Below, piece by piece: positions 46,831 through 61,101 of a stretch of 64,000 bases of DNA (positions are counted from its first letter, which is position 1; every line of letters begins with the position of its first letter). A model generated the notes under the pieces. It was not told the origin of the DNA, searched no databases, and saw nothing but the letters and a program-made list of their open reading frames with translations. The DNA lies in assembly GCF_033115175.1 (NCBI RefSeq), contig NC_084845.1, forward strand, positions 1,304,501 through 1,368,500, read 5' to 3'. The stretch is from Lepus europaeus. Taxonomy: Eukaryota; Chordata; Mammalia; Lagomorpha; Leporidae. The translations under genes were made by a program, and so were the position numbers.

Positions 46831-47827
46831 GCCCCTGATGTCTTGCTGATGTCAGCCTAACTGCCTGGTGGAACAACAAGAATACTAGTAATGGCCCACA
46901 GTTTAATGGCCGCTTAGATTGGATCAAGAACTGTGCCCAGTACTTTGGGGCATTTTCTCGTTTTACGTTCACCATAGACCAAGACACCGAGTCTCCTAGT
47001 CTCTCGGGAGGACAGTGAGACTTAGAAAGGAGTCATCCCAGAGGCAGCTGATAGGAGTGAGATTGAAACAGTCGTCTATCTTGAGTGCCGTTACTCGTGA
47101 CCTGTGTGCTTCCGTCTGCGGGAACTGTGGAAATCCTCCCGCGCTTGATCTTAGGGATTACTTGTTCCTGTGTACCCCTTGATCCCTTTGGTGTAGATCT
47201 TCATTCTCTAAGTTTAGTCACACCTTCATGTTTAATTCACTAGGCATCTGGTGCCCCTCTCAGCGTTTAAGTCGTAAGCATTTCCCAAGCTTGCTCCCTC
47301 AGTTACAACCCATTAGCCATTTCCCTTGTCTATTAACTACTGTTTCCTCCATTAGGACCCAACTCAGGGGACATTGTGTAGCGAGACTGAGATACCAAGG
47401 CCAGGAAGCCATCTTTTATTATGCCAGCATCAAGCCAGCTGGATTCCTACCCAGAAGACTGAGCCCCAAAAACGGGGGCATTTCCTTATGTATCTTGGTA
47501 GCTTTCTTTGTCCCCCACACGTGGTTACACACATAGATTTCATTGGATATTCTAATGTTACGTGGCAGCTATAGGAATTGACACAACCCAGCACTTGCAT
47601 ACATAGTTACTGATAATAGTTAACTAGTTTTTCTTTTAATAATCTTAGCTTTTAATTCCATTTTCTACCAGTGTATTTAAGCGGCATGTACAGATGCATA
47701 GATGAAGGCCTGTAGGTTACATGCATCTTTGAGGGTAGTGGTGACTACCGGCCTGGGTGAAATTTGGAGACAAGCCGTTGGGGATGGTAGCACAGGGAAT
47801 TTAGTATTTTTTTTTTGTAAACACTTT
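46831..47827. other. KZFP-B intron 3, nothing recognised
   Basis: No repeat or gene assigned. Confidence 0.35.
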
Positions 47828-47828
47828 A

Positions 47829-48163
47829 TTGGGACTGGTGGTGTGGCATAGTAGGTTAAGCATCTGCCTGTGGCACCAGCATCCCATGTGGGTGCTAGTT
47901 CAAGTCCCAGCTGCTCTACTTCTGATCCAGCTCTCTGCTATGGCCTGGGAAAGCAGTGGAAGATGGCCCAAGACCTTGAGCCCCTGCACCCACCCACGTG
48001 GGAGACCTGGAAGAAGCTCCAGGCTCCTGGCTTCGGATCAGCCCAGCTTCAGCTGTTGATGCCATCTGGGGAGTGAAACAGTGGATGGAAGACCTCTCTC
48101 TCTCTCACTCTTACTCTCTGCCTCTGTAACTCTGCATTTCTAATAAATAAATATATCTAAAAA
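47829..48163 (+). mobile_element. C-repeat SINE, type 1, plus arm of an inverted pair
   Basis: Complete copy whose AAATAAATATATCT tail runs straight into the tail of a reverse copy. Confidence 0.9.
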
Positions 48164-48467
48164 ATAAGATTTTATTTATTTGGGAGGTAGGGTTACAGAT
48201 AGAGGAGAGACAGAAAGGTCTCCTATCCGCTGGTTCATTCCCCAAATCGCTGCAATGGCTGGAGCTAAGTCAATCCAGAGCCAGGAGTTTCTTGAGGTCT
48301 CCCATGTGGGTGCAGGGCCCAAGCACGTGGGCCGTCTTCCACTGCTTTCCCAGGCCATAAGCAGAGAGCCAGATAGCTAGAGGAGCAATTAGGACATGAA
48401 CTGGCACCCATATGGGATGCCAGCACTGCAGGCAGAGGCTTAGCCTACTCTGCCACAGCACCAGCCT
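48164..48467 (-). mobile_element. C-repeat SINE, type 1, minus arm of an inverted pair
   Basis: Reverse copy beginning AAGATTTTATTTATTTGG and ending CCACAGCACCAGCC. Confidence 0.9.
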
Positions 48468-48469
48468 GC

Positions 48470-50109
<1,640 letters not shown>

Positions 50110-51249
50110 GTACAAAAGGTGTTGGGAAATTTTTTGTTGTTGTTGTTGTTTTTAAGCTAAACACCCATGCAGTCAGTCACTTTGGAGAGAAATCCTCCAA
50201 GTGAGATAGATACAGTGAGATAGAACCAGCAGCTGCAGCTTGGTCCTTACGGAAGTCAGGAAAGGTGTTTTATGGTTCACCAGTGGTTCTCCCTCTGTCA
50301 CCGTTAGATCGTGCTGGGGAAAGAGACCCTGGGCATAACTACTAAGGATGGGCGTTAGCCAAAAGGAAAGCCTTGCTATCTGAGTGTTTGTGCTGATTGT
50401 CATTGCTTGAGAAAACTGTGGTAGGCCATCACTTACCATGGAAAGGGTCATACTAGAAGTTGACTCACTTTGAGGTTTGCTCTACTAGCCGTCTCAGCGT
50501 TATTATTATTTTTTTTTTTTAAAGGAAAAGGGGGTGGAAACGGGCTATACAAGAAAAATATGTCCTTAAAATTCTTTCATATTTCTTTGCCAAGTCTACT
50601 ATAGTTTTTTTTTTTTTTTTGATAGTTTTATTATTTTGGTAGGAGGGGATTGTTTGAGGGGTGAAAGAGTTTGACACTTGTTTTTTTGTAGATGTTTGTG
50701 TTGTCCTGTGTTAGGAGAATTACACAGTGCAGCTGCCCCTTGTTTATTGGAAAGTTTTTTTGTCGTAAGCATCTGTAACTGAGGATAATTCTTCAGGAGA
50801 AATATGAAAGCTTGTGTCATGAGGTAATTGAACATACAGGAAATTAGCATATTGCAACTGTCACTTCTACTAGAAAAGGATTCACATATGGAGGGCCACA
50901 TAAAAATGTACACCACTTAAGACTGTTCAAGGCTTTGGTTTTTATAAATAAACTCCTTATTTGTGTGGTGTTAAATGGGCAGCATTTTTTCCTGATTCCA
51001 TTCTGCTTCTTTGTTTTGTTTTCTCTAATAGCGTGGTGATTGCCTTGTACTGGGTGATCTCCTCAGGTGAGTTCAGTTTATTTCTTCTGTGTAGACATGT
51101 TTCCAAGTGCCCCTTCAGTTCTGCATGGATAGAATTATAGCTCAAGTAAATTCATGATAAATCCAGGAGAACAGATGAGGGGAATCTCATCTGATATTAT
51201 ATACTTTTGGGTAAAGTTTTGCTACAAAATAAAATATGCAGGATTTTAT
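50110..51249 (+). other. ZNF550: KZFP-B 3' untranslated region and downstream flank
   Basis: AATAAA occurs at 50947-50952, with a TG/T-rich stretch after it, and again at 51228-51233. The first is the likely cleavage signal, giving a 3' UTR of about 860 nt. Two T runs near 50510 and 50607 are present. No other gene is seen. Confidence 0.55.
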
Positions 51250-51551
51250 TTTTAAAGATTTTTTTTATTTGAGAGGCAGAGTAACAGAGAAAGCGCAAGA
51301 TCTTCCATCCGCTGATTCACTCCCCACATGGCTGCAACAGCCAGAGATGGGCTGATCCAAAGCCAGAAGCTTCTTCTGGGTCTCCCCCATGGGCACTGGG
51401 GCCTGAGCACTTGGGCTATTTTCCACTGCTTTCCTAGGCCATAGCAGAGAGCTGGATCGGAAGAGGAGCAGCCAGGATTCGAACTGGTGCCCATATGGGA
51501 TGCCAGTGTCGTAGGCAGAAGCTTAGCCTACTACACCACAGCGCTGGCCCC
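51250..51551 (-). mobile_element. C-repeat SINE, type 1
   Basis: Reverse copy, slightly shortened, ending CCACAGCGCTGGCCCCC. Confidence 0.88.
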
Positions 51552-51554
51552 CAG

Positions 51555-52585
51555 TACCCAGCATTTTAATGAGTTAGGATGTATATGTGGAGATTTTTAT
51601 GGATTTCAGAGAGAAATAACATGAACTTACTCTCTTGGTGCTGGCACTGGGTGTGGTAATTTGAAATTCCTCCCATGGAATCTTCTTTGAATTAGTTTTC
51701 AAGATGCATGAGGTAATCATTGTTAGGTTAAAAAACTGAAAAGTAGAAAATTATTTCCTCACTTTGAGCTTTCCTCAGCCTTTTAAAGACCACTTACATT
51801 CTTCACATGTACATGTGGCCATGTGATGTGTTTCATGTGTGTCACATGGTAGGCATGTGACATCTTTGTGGCACTTTGATACTTACTGAAATGCAGTTCT
51901 TGATGAGTTAAGAGCTCTGTTGTTGTCTTTGCCTGATAGTGGCGTACTTTTCTGTTCTTTGGAAAATAGAGTTGACTCTTGGGAGACCTCAGTTTCCTTC
52001 ATCCTGGCTCTGGAAGGCTCTGTTTATTGTAGTTACTGCTGTGCTTGTACCCTAGCCTGTACATGCTAGAGAGTTAGAGAAAACCCACTATAAATATCCT
52101 GGCTTTCATCAAACGTTCTTTCCAGAGATGAGGACCCGGACACTGGTTGGTCCAAAACAGGAGAAAGGAGGTTCTCATTGGTGAAGAACACCTGGCATTT
52201 GTATAGTCTCTTCTTATGTTTTCAGGGCCAGGATCTGCAAACTTGATGCTGTGAGATCCTTGTCCTTCATCTGCATGGCCACTCACAGTGGGGAGTGTGA
52301 CAGGGGCTGGCTGAGGCATGTGGCCTTCCTAGACCAGGAGCAAGCTTATTGTCCACGAAAGACACATGAGAGCATGGGTAGTTTTTAATTTTAACTTACT
52401 CTATCTTATTAAATTTTAGTTCAATGTATTTTCCACAATATCTGGTTTAACTAAAACACTTTCATGTTCATAATGCAGTTGTTTTAATCATGCTATTTGC
52501 AGTGAACAAATGAGATTAAGAGCTCCACACTGTTAGTGTTTAATCTGTGGAACAGAATTTGGGGTATGGAAGACAATTTTAGAAA
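51555..52585. other. Intergenic, nothing recognised
   Basis: A cluster of CACATG/CATGTG motifs near 51800-51870, with no assigned function. Confidence 0.35.
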
Positions 52586-52595
52586 TGGTTACTTC

Positions 52596-52937
52596 GGGGC
52601 CAGTGCTGTGGTATTGTGTTAACGCCCTGGCCTGCAGTGCCAACATTCCATATGGGCACCAGTTTAAGTCCCCGCTGGTCCACTCCCAATCCAGCTCTCT
52701 GCTACAGCCTGGGAAAGCAGTAGAAGATGGCCCAAGTCTTTGGGCCCCTGCATCTGCGTGGGAAGACCGGGAGGAAGCTCCTGGCTCCTGGCTTTGAATG
52801 AGTGCAGCTAAAGCCATTGCAGCCAATTGGGGAGTGAACCAGCAGATGGAAGACCCACCCACCCCCCTCTCTCTGCCTGCCTCTCCTTCTCTTTGTGTGT
52901 AATTCTATCATAAATAAATCTTTTTTTTTTTTTTAAG
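52596..52937 (+). mobile_element. C-repeat SINE, type 1, with target duplication
   Basis: TGGTTACTTC at 52586-52595 and 52938-52947. Confidence 0.92.
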
Positions 52938-52969
52938 TGGTTACTTCATGTTTGTCACTTGAACGTCAA

Positions 52970-53275
52970 GATCTTTTATTTACTTGAGAGGTAGAGCTAA
53001 AGACAGAGAAAGGTAAAGGCAGAGAGAGAGGTGTTCCATCCTCTGGTTTACTACCCAAATGGCTACAACAGCCTGAGCTGATCCGGAGCCAGGAGCTTCT
53101 TCCAGGTCTCCTAAACAGGTGCAGGGGCCCAAGCACTTGGGCCATCTTCTACTGCTTTCCCAGGCCGTAGCGGAGAGCTGGATTGGAAGAAGGGCAGCCA
53201 GGACTCGAACTGATGGCCATATGGGATGCTGGCACTGCAGGTGGCGGCTTAACCTTATACACCACAGTACTAGCC
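52970..53275 (-). mobile_element. C-repeat SINE, type 1
   Basis: Reverse copy facing the preceding plus copy across about 30 bases. Confidence 0.87.
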
Positions 53276-53279
53276 CCTT

Positions 53280-53615
53280 GTCACATATTTTCTATTCTGG
53301 AATTTTCATTGGTTATTCAAATCTTCTAATTATGGACACATTTTCTCCAATTTCTTGCTAAAAATACATTACCATCAACTTTCATTTCTAAAAAATAAGG
53401 TCATCAATATTATATTAAAACTCAGGTGGATGTGTCCAGGAGCTGAATGGCTAGAGCAAGTGGTGATCTCTAATATATCAGAATTAGGATATAAATATTT
53501 TCTCCCTGAGATGGACCAGAGTGTTTCTGAATCATGATGTTCTAGTCAATTTTTAGAATTTTCCAGCTTTCCATTTTCTCTTAAGTATTGTAAAATGATA
53601 TTTAGTATGTATTTA
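53280..53615. other. Intergenic, nothing recognised
   Basis: AT-rich DNA. Confidence 0.35.
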
Positions 53616-53775
53616 CTGGCCGGCGCTGTGGCTCATTTGGCTAATCCTCCACCTGCGGCGCTGACATCCCATTTGGGCGCCAGTTCTAGTCCTGGTTACT
53701 TCTCTTCCAGTCCAGCTCTCTGCTGTGGCCCGGGAGGGCAGTGGAGGATGGCCCAGGTCCTTGGGCCCTGCACCC
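53616..53775 (+). mobile_element. C-repeat SINE, type 2, 3' truncated
   Basis: Head and first half only, breaking off at GGGCCCTGCACCCCCC, where L1 sequence begins. Confidence 0.85.
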
Positions 53776-53789
53776 CCCACTTCATCTGC

Positions 53790-54122
53790 AAACACGGGTA
53801 ATTTGATAGCCTCCTTCCAATTTATATCCCTTTGATTTCTTTTTCTTGCCTAATGGCTCTGGCTAAAACTTCCAGAACCATACTGAATAGCAGTGGTGAA
53901 GGTGGGTATGCTTGTTGGGTTCTGAACCTTAGTAGAAATGCTTCCAGCGGTTACCCATTCAGTATGATGCTGACAGTGGCTTTGTCATATATTGTCTTGA
54001 TTGTGTTGAGGTATCTTCCTTCTATACCCAGTTTGGTTAAGCTTTTTATCATGAAAGGATGTTGTATTTTATCAAATGCTTTCTCAGCATCTATTGAGAT
54101 AATTATATGGCTTTTTTATTAC
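53790..54122 (-). mobile_element. Old L1 ORF2 fragment (reverse transcriptase part)
   Basis: Matches the young L1 around 57735-58065 (TTGCCTAATGGCTCTGGCTA, CATGAAAGGATGTTGTATTT). It covers the same ORF2 region as 62310-62600, so it is a separate insertion or a duplicated piece. Confidence 0.75.
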
Positions 54123-54189
54123 TTAAAATTTTTTCTTTAACTAATTTTTTTAAGATTCGAAATTACTTGTAGATACAAGTCTAAGAACA

Positions 54190-54541
54190 TAACATCTTGC
54201 AGAGTCTCTCCAAAGTCCTCTTCCACCATCTTCCGGTCATAGATTTAGATCCTTGATGCATTTTGAGTGGATTTTTGTGTAAGGTGTAAGGTGAGGGTCT
54301 TGTTTCATACTTCAGCAAGTGGAGGTCCAGTGTCACCAGCATCATTTGTTAAACAGACTATCTCTGCTCCGGGGATTGATTTTATCTCCTTTGTCAAAGA
54401 TTAGTTGGTTGTAGATGTGTGGATTCATTTTTGGGGATCCTGTTGGTCTACATATCTATTTCTGTGCCAATACCAGGCTGTTTTGATTGTAACTGCCTTA
54501 TAGTATATCTTGAAATCTGGTATTTTGATGCCTCAAGATAT
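54190..54541 (-). mobile_element. Older L1, ORF2 part, left of the young insertion
   Basis: Equivalent to the young L1 at about 56885-57245. It stops at TGTTTTTGTTTTCT and resumes at 61848. Confidence 0.8.
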
Positions 54542-54626
54542 GTTTTTGTTTTCTTTTTTTTTTTAATTAAACTTTTATTTAATGAATATAAATTTCCAAA
54601 GTACAGCTCATGGGTTACAATGGCTT

Positions 54627-54663
54627 CCCCCTCCCAAAATTTCCCTCCCACCCACAACCCTCC
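54627..54663 (-). promoter_or_regulatory. G-quadruplex motif in the L1 3' UTR
   Basis: The plus strand has six C-runs of three or more, separated by 1, 7, 1, 1 and 4 bases, so the L1 sense strand is G-rich with short loops. A G-rich polypurine tract in the 3' UTR is a known conserved L1 feature. Confidence 0.75.
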
Positions 54664-54715
54664 ACTTTCCCGCTCGCTCTCCCCTTCCAATCACATCATG
54701 ATTCATTTTCAATTC

Positions 54716-55107
54716 TCTTTATATACAAAAGATCAGTTTAGTATAAATTAGGTAACGATTTCAACAGTTTGCCCCCATATAGCAACATAAAATGAAAAAA
54801 AAAAATACTGTTGGAGTACTAGTTATAGCATTAAATAAGAGTGTACAGCACATTAAAGGCAGAGATCCTACATAATATTTTTTTAAAAAATTAATTAGTT
54901 TTCTATGCCATTTCCAATTTAACACCAGGTTTTTTTTTTTTTTTCATTTCCAGTTATCTTTATATACAGAAGATCGATTCAGTATATAATTAGTAAAGAT
55001 CTCATCAGTTTGTACCCACGCAGAAAAACAAAGTGTAAAAATACTGTTTCAGTACTAGTTATAGCATCACTGCACATTAGACAACACATTAAGGACAGAT
55101 CCCACAT
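54716..55107 (-). repeat. Imperfect tandem duplication within the L1 3' UTR
   Basis: The block at 54716-54873 recurs at 54957-55107. Shared segments include TCTTTATATACA, AGTACTAGTTATAGCAT, ACACATTAA or GCACATTAA, and a closing GATCC-ACAT. Divergence between the blocks is far above that of the element's coding frames, so the duplication predates this insertion and belongs to the subfamily. Confidence 0.75.
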
Positions 55108-56018
55108 GCGATGTAAGTACACAGTGACTCCTGTTGCTGACTTAACAATTTGACAGTCCTGTTCATGGCGTCAGTAATCTCCCTAGGCTCTAGTCATGAG
55201 TTGCCAGGGCTATGGAAGCCTTTAGGGTTCGCTGACTTTGATCTTATTCCGATAGGGTCACAGTCAAAGTGGAAGTTCTCTCCTCCCTTCAGAGAAGGGT
55301 ACCTCCTTCTTTGATGGCCCCGTTCTTTCCACTGGGATCTCACTAACAGAGATCTTTCATTTAGGTCTTCTTTTTTTCTTTTCCATTGTATCTTGGCTTT
55401 CCATGCCTACAATACTCTCATGGGCTCTTCAGCCAGATCCTAATGCCTTAAGGGCTGATTCTGAGGCCAGAGTGTTGTTTAGGACATCTGCCATTCTATG
55501 AGTCTGCTGTGTATCCCACTTCCCATGCTGGATCTTTCTCTCCCTTTTTGATTCTATCAGTTAGTATTAGCAGACACGTGTCTTGTTTGTGTGATCCCTT
55601 TGTTTCTTAGACCTATCCAAGCCATCGAATGTGAACTGAAATTGATCACTTGGACTAGTGAGATGGCATTAGTACATGCCACCTTGATGGGATTGTATTG
55701 GAATCCCCTGGCACATTTCTAACTCCATCATTTGGGGCAAGATTGATTGTGCATGTCCCAAACTGTGCATCTCCTCCCTCTCTTTTTCCACTCTGAAATT
55801 TAACAGGGATCACTTTTCAGTTAAAATTTAAACACCTAAGAATAATTGTGTGTTAATTACAGAGTTCAACCACTAGTACTAGAACAACAACAACAACAAC
55901 AAATACTAAAAAGGATAAAGTATTACATTGTACATCTAGAGTCAGGACAAAAGCTGATCAGGTCATTGTTTCTTATAGTGTCCATTTCACTTCAACAGGT
56001 TTCCCCTTTGGTGCTCAG

Positions 56019-59000
56019 TTAGTTGTCCCCGATCAGGGAAAACAAATGATATTTGTCTCTTTGGGATTGGCTTAATTCACTTAGCATGATGCTTTCCAGA
56101 TCCCTCCATCTTGTTGCAAATGACTGGGTTTCATTGTTCCTTACTGCTGTATAGTATTCTATGGAGTACATGTCCCATAATTTCTTTATCCAGTCTACTG
56201 TTGATGGGCATTTGGGTTGGTTCCAGGTCTTAGCTATTGTGAATTGAGCTGCAATAAACATTAATGTGCAGATGGCTTTTTTATTAGCCAAATTAATTTC
56301 CTTTGGGTAAATTCCAAGGAGTGGGATGGCTGGGTTGTATGGTAGGGTTATGTTCAGGTTTCTGAGGAATCTCCAGACTGACTTCCATAGTGGATTAACC
56401 AGTTTGCATTCCCACCAACAGTGGGTTAGTGTCCCTTTTTCCCCACATCCTCTCCAGCATCTATTGTTGGTAGATTTCTGGATGTGAGCCATTCTCACCG
56501 GGGTGAGGTGAAACCTCATTGTGGTTTTGATTTGCATTTCTCTGATTGCTAGTGATCTTGAACATTTTTTCATGTGTCTGTTGGCCATTTGGATTTCCTC
56601 TTTCGAAAAATGTCTATTGAGGTCCTTGGCCCATCTCTTCAGTGGGTTGTTTGTTCTGTTGTTGTGGATTTTCTTGATTTCTTTGTAGATTCTGGTTATC
56701 AACCCTTTATCTGTAGTATAGTTTGCAAATAATTTTCCCATTCTGTCGGTTGCCTCTTCACTTTCCTGACTGTTTCTTTTGAACTACAGAAACTTCTCAA
56801 TTTGATGCAATCCCAAATGTTAATTTTGGTTTTGACTGCCTGTGCTCCTGGGGTCTTTTCCAAGAAGTCTTTGCCTGTACCTATATCTTGCAGGGTTTCT
56901 CCAATGCTCTCTAATAATTTGATGGTTTCGGGTCGTAGATTTAAGTCTTTAATCCACGATGAGTGAATTTTTGTGTAAGGTGAAAGGTATGGGTCTTGCT
57001 TCAAGCTTCTGCACATGGAAATCCAATTTTCCCAGCACCATTTATTGATTAGGCTGTCCTTATTCCAGGGATTAGTTTTGGATCTTTGATCAAATATAAG
57101 TTGGCTGTAGATGTTTGGATTGATTTCTGGTGTTTCTATTCTGTTCCATTGGTCTATCCATCTGTTTCTGTACCAGTACCATGCTGTTTTGATAACAACT
57201 GCCCTGTAGTATGCCCTGAAATCTGGTATTGTGATGCCTCCGCCTTTGTTTTTGTTGTACAAGAATGCTTTGGCTATTCGAGGGCTTCTGTGTCTCCATA
57301 TGAATTTCAGCATCATTTTTTCCAGATCTGAGAAGAAGGTCTTCGGTATCTTGATTGCTATTGCATTGAATGTATAAATTGCTTTTGGGAGAATAGACAT
57401 TTTGATGATATTGATTCTTCCAATCCAGGAGCATGGAAGATTTCTCCATTTTTTGGTATCCTCTTCTATTTCTTTCTGTAAGGTTTTGTAGTTTTCATCG
57501 TAGAGATCTTTAACGTCCTTGGTTAAGTTTATTCCAAGGTATTTGATTGTTTTTGTAGCTATTGTGAATGGGATTGATCTTAGAAGTTCTTCCTCAGCTG
57601 TGGCATTGCCTGTGTATACAAAGGCTCTTGATTTTTGTGGATTGATTTTATATCCTGCTACTTTGCCAAACTCTTCGATGAGTTCCAGTAGTCTCTTAGT
57701 AGAGTTCTTTGGGTCCCCTAAATAAAGAATCATATCATCTGCAAAGAGGGATAGTTTGAGTTCTTCCTTCCCGATTTGTATCCCTTTAATTTCTTTTTCT
57801 TGCCTAATAGCTCTGGCTAAAACTTCCAGGACTATATTGAAGAGTAGTGGTGAGAGTGGGCATCCCTGTCTGGTACCAGATCTCAGCGGAAATGCTTCCA
57901 ACTTTTCCCCATTTAATAGGATGTTGGCCGTGGGTTTTTCGTATATTGCTTTGATTGTATTGAGGAATGTTCCTTCCATACTCAGCTTGCTTAGAGTTTT
58001 CATCATGAAAGGGTGTTGTATTTTATCAAATGCTTTCTCTGCGTCTATTGAGAGAATCATATGGTTTTTCTTCTGCAGTCTGTTAATGTAGTGTATTACG
58101 TTGATTGTTTTGCGGACGTTGAACCATCCTTGCATACCAGGGATAAATCCCACTTGGTCTGGGTGGATGATCTTTCTGATGTGTTGTTGCATTCTATTGG
58201 CCAGAATTTTATTGAGGATTTTTGCGTCTATGTTCATCAGGGATATTGGTCTGTAATTCTCTTTCAATGCTGCATCTTTTTCCAGCTTAGGAATTAAGGT
58301 GATGCTGGCTTCGTAGAAAGAATTTGGGAGGATTCCCTCTTTTTCGATTGTTCTGAATAGTTTGAGAAGAATTGGAGTTAGTTCTTCTCTAAATGTCTGG
58401 TAGAACTCAGCAGTGAATCCATCTGGTCCTGGGCTTTTCTTTGTTGGGAGGGCCTTTATTACTGTTTCAATTTCTGTGTCAGTTATGGGTCTGTTTAGGT
58501 TTTCTATGTCTTCCTGGCTCAATTTAGGGAGGTTGTATGTGTCCAAGAATCTGTCCATTTCTGATAGATTTCCCTGTTTGCTGGCATACAAGTCCTTGTA
58601 GTAATTTCTGATGATTCTTTTTATTTCTGTGGTGTCTGTTGTTATGTTTCCTTTTTCATCTCTGATCCTATTGATTTGGGTCTTTTCTCTTCTTTTTTTA
58701 GTTAGTTGGGCCAATGGGGTGTCAATTTTGTTTATTTTTTCAAAAAAACAGCTCCTCGTTTGGCTGATTTTTTGTAATGTTTTTTTTTTTTTTTTGGATT
58801 CAATCCTGTTGATTTCTTCTTTGATTTTAATTATTTCCCTTCTTCTACTGGGTTTGGGTTTGGTTTGCTGCAGATTTTCTAGATCCTTGAGATGACTTGA
58901 AAGCTCATCTATTTGGTGCCTCTCCAATTTCTTGATGTAGGCACCTATTGATATAAACTTTCCTCTTAACACTGCTTTTGTTGTATCCCATAGGTTTTGG

Positions 59001-59849
59001 TATGTTGTGCTGTTATCCTCATTTACTTCCAGAAAATTTTTTATTTCTCTTTTAATTTCTTCTATGACCCATTGTTCATTCAGGAGCATGTTGTTCAATC
59101 TCCATGTGTTTGAACGTGCTCTGGGGATTCCCGAGTTGCTAATTTCCAATTTCATTCCTTTGTGGTCTGAGAAGCTGCATGGTATGATTCTAATTCTCTT
59201 GAATTTGCTGAGACTTGCTTTATGGCCTAGTATGTGGTCAATCCTAGAGAAGGTTCCATGTACTGCTGAGAAGAATGTAAAGTCCTTAGATGTAGGATGA
59301 AATGTTCTGTAGATATCTGTTAGATCCATTTGGGCTATAGTGTCATTTAAATCTGCTGTCTCCTTGTTGATCTTCTGTCCTGTTGATCTGTCTATCTCTG
59401 AGAGTGGAGTATTGAAGTCCCCCAGTACTATTGTATTGGGGTCTAAGTCTCCCTTTAAGTCCCTTAACAAGTCTTTTAAATAAGCTGGTGCCCTGTGATT
59501 AGGTGCATATACATTGATAATCGTTATATCTTCCTGTTGAGTGGATCCCTTAATCATTAAATAGTGCCCCTCTTTGTCTCTCCTAACAGGTTTTGTGGCA
59601 AAGTTTATGTTGTCCGATATTAAGATGGCTACGCCCGCTCTTTTTTCATTTCTGTTGGCATGGTATATCTTTTTCCAGCCTTTCACTTTGTCTGTATGGG
59701 TCATTGTTGGAAAGATGAGTTTCTTGTAAGCAGCAAAAAGATGGGTTTTGTTCCTTAACCCAATCAGCCAATCGGTGTCTTTTAACTGGACAGTTCAAGC
59801 CATTAACATTCAATGTGATTATTGAGAAGGAGTAACTTTGCCCTGCCAT
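56019..59849 (-). pseudogene. L1 ORF2 (endonuclease-reverse transcriptase), two compensating shifts
   Basis: 3831 nt from [19 protein letters not shown] to HLFSLIGDN, 1276 codons plus stop, the length expected for ORF2p (human 1275). Endonuclease landmarks: [38 protein letters not shown] landmark: FADDM in [15 protein letters not shown]-terminal CWRGC...HCWWEC zinc knuckle is present. The first 50 or so codons and the last 240 are in one frame. The 1001-codon middle is in another, reached by a single-base shift near 59710 and left by an opposite shift near 56735. There are no internal stops in the middle. Confidence 0.92.
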
Positions 59850-59917
59850 TTGGCAAAGATATTTTCTAATATCTGGTTTGAGATTCCTGTGATCTTTTGC
59901 TGTGACGTTTCCTTCCT

Positions 59918-60958
59918 TTACCTTCTTTCATATTGAGGACCGTGTTTCTGTGTTTCTGTATGTGATACATCTTTAAGCATCTTTTGCAGGGCTGGACGAG
60001 TGGCAGCAAATTCTTTCAATTTCTGTTTGCTGTGAAAGGTCTTTATTTCGCCTTCATTCACAAATGAGAGCTTTGCAGGATATAGTATTCTGGGCTGGCA
60101 ATTTTTCTCTCTTAGTACCTGGGCTATATCTCGCCATTCTCTCCTGGCTTGTAGGGTTTCTGATGAGAAGTCAGCTGTAAGTCTAATTGGAGATCCTCTG
60201 AGAGTAATCTGGTGTTTCTCTCTTGCACATTTTAGGATCTTTTCTTTGTGTTTCACTGTGGTGAGTTTGATTACAATGTGTCGTGGTGAGGATCTCTTTT
60301 GATCATGTTTATTAGGGGTTCTATGAGCTTCCTGTACTAGGATGTCTCTGTCCTTCTCCAAACCTGGGAAATTTTCTGCTAGTATCTCACTAAAAAGGCC
60401 TTCTAATCCTTTCTCCCTCTCCATGCCTTCAGGAACTCCTAGAACCCGAATGTTGGGTTTTTTTTAAATAGTATCCTGTAGATTCCTGACAGTATTTTTT
60501 AGATTTCTGATTTCTTCTTCTTTTCTTTGATTTGACTGTTTCCTTTCCTGTTCTCTGTCTTCTAATTCCGATATTCTCTCTTCTGCTTCACCCATTCTGT
60601 TTGTAAGGCTCTCTAATGTGTTTGTCATTTGATCTATTGAGTTCTTCATTTCATTATGGTTTCTTGTCACTATCTCAGTTTCATGTTCTACTAGTTGTTT
60701 CATTTCATTTTGATTCCTCCTTAATACTACATTTTCACGAGAGAGATTTTCTATCTTGTCCATTAAGGATTTCTGTAGTTCAAGAATTTGTTTTTGAGAA
60801 CTTCTTAATGTTCTTATCAGTTTTTTGAGATCCACTTGTTGCATTTCCTCTATCTCTTCATCTTCATAATCTTGCATTGGGGTGTCTTGTTCATTTGGGG
60901 GCATCATAGTGTCTTCCTTGCTCTTGTTACCTCGGCTTCTACATTTGTTGTTTGGCAT
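59918..60958 (-). pseudogene. L1 ORF1 (RNA-binding chaperone), one premature stop
   Basis: 347 codons in one frame, from MPNNKCRSRGNKSKEDTMM to KHGPQYERR. The N-terminal half is acidic, then a heptad-rich coiled coil (ENLSRENVVL, RMGEAEERISELEDRE). The C-terminal half has the RRM and CTD (RHIVIKLTTVKHKEKILKCA, ARREWRDIAQVL). A TAA at 60464-60466 falls after codon 164, just before the RRM; the frame is otherwise open. ORF1p trimerises and coats L1 RNA in cytoplasmic particles. Confidence 0.92.
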
Positions 60959-61101
60959 GTTGGAGATAATTTATGGTTTTTGTTTTTTTTTTTTTGCTGT
61001 GGTGATTTTTTCTCATTATACTATGCCTCTAAGTGGGGTGTCTGCTTTGATGGATCCTTAGGCTGTGATGGGTGTGGCCAGAGAGCTCTGCTTGATTCTT
61101 C

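Noticed and set aside
57086-60828. Plus-strand frames over the L1
   Set aside because: Antisense shadows of ORF1 and ORF2.
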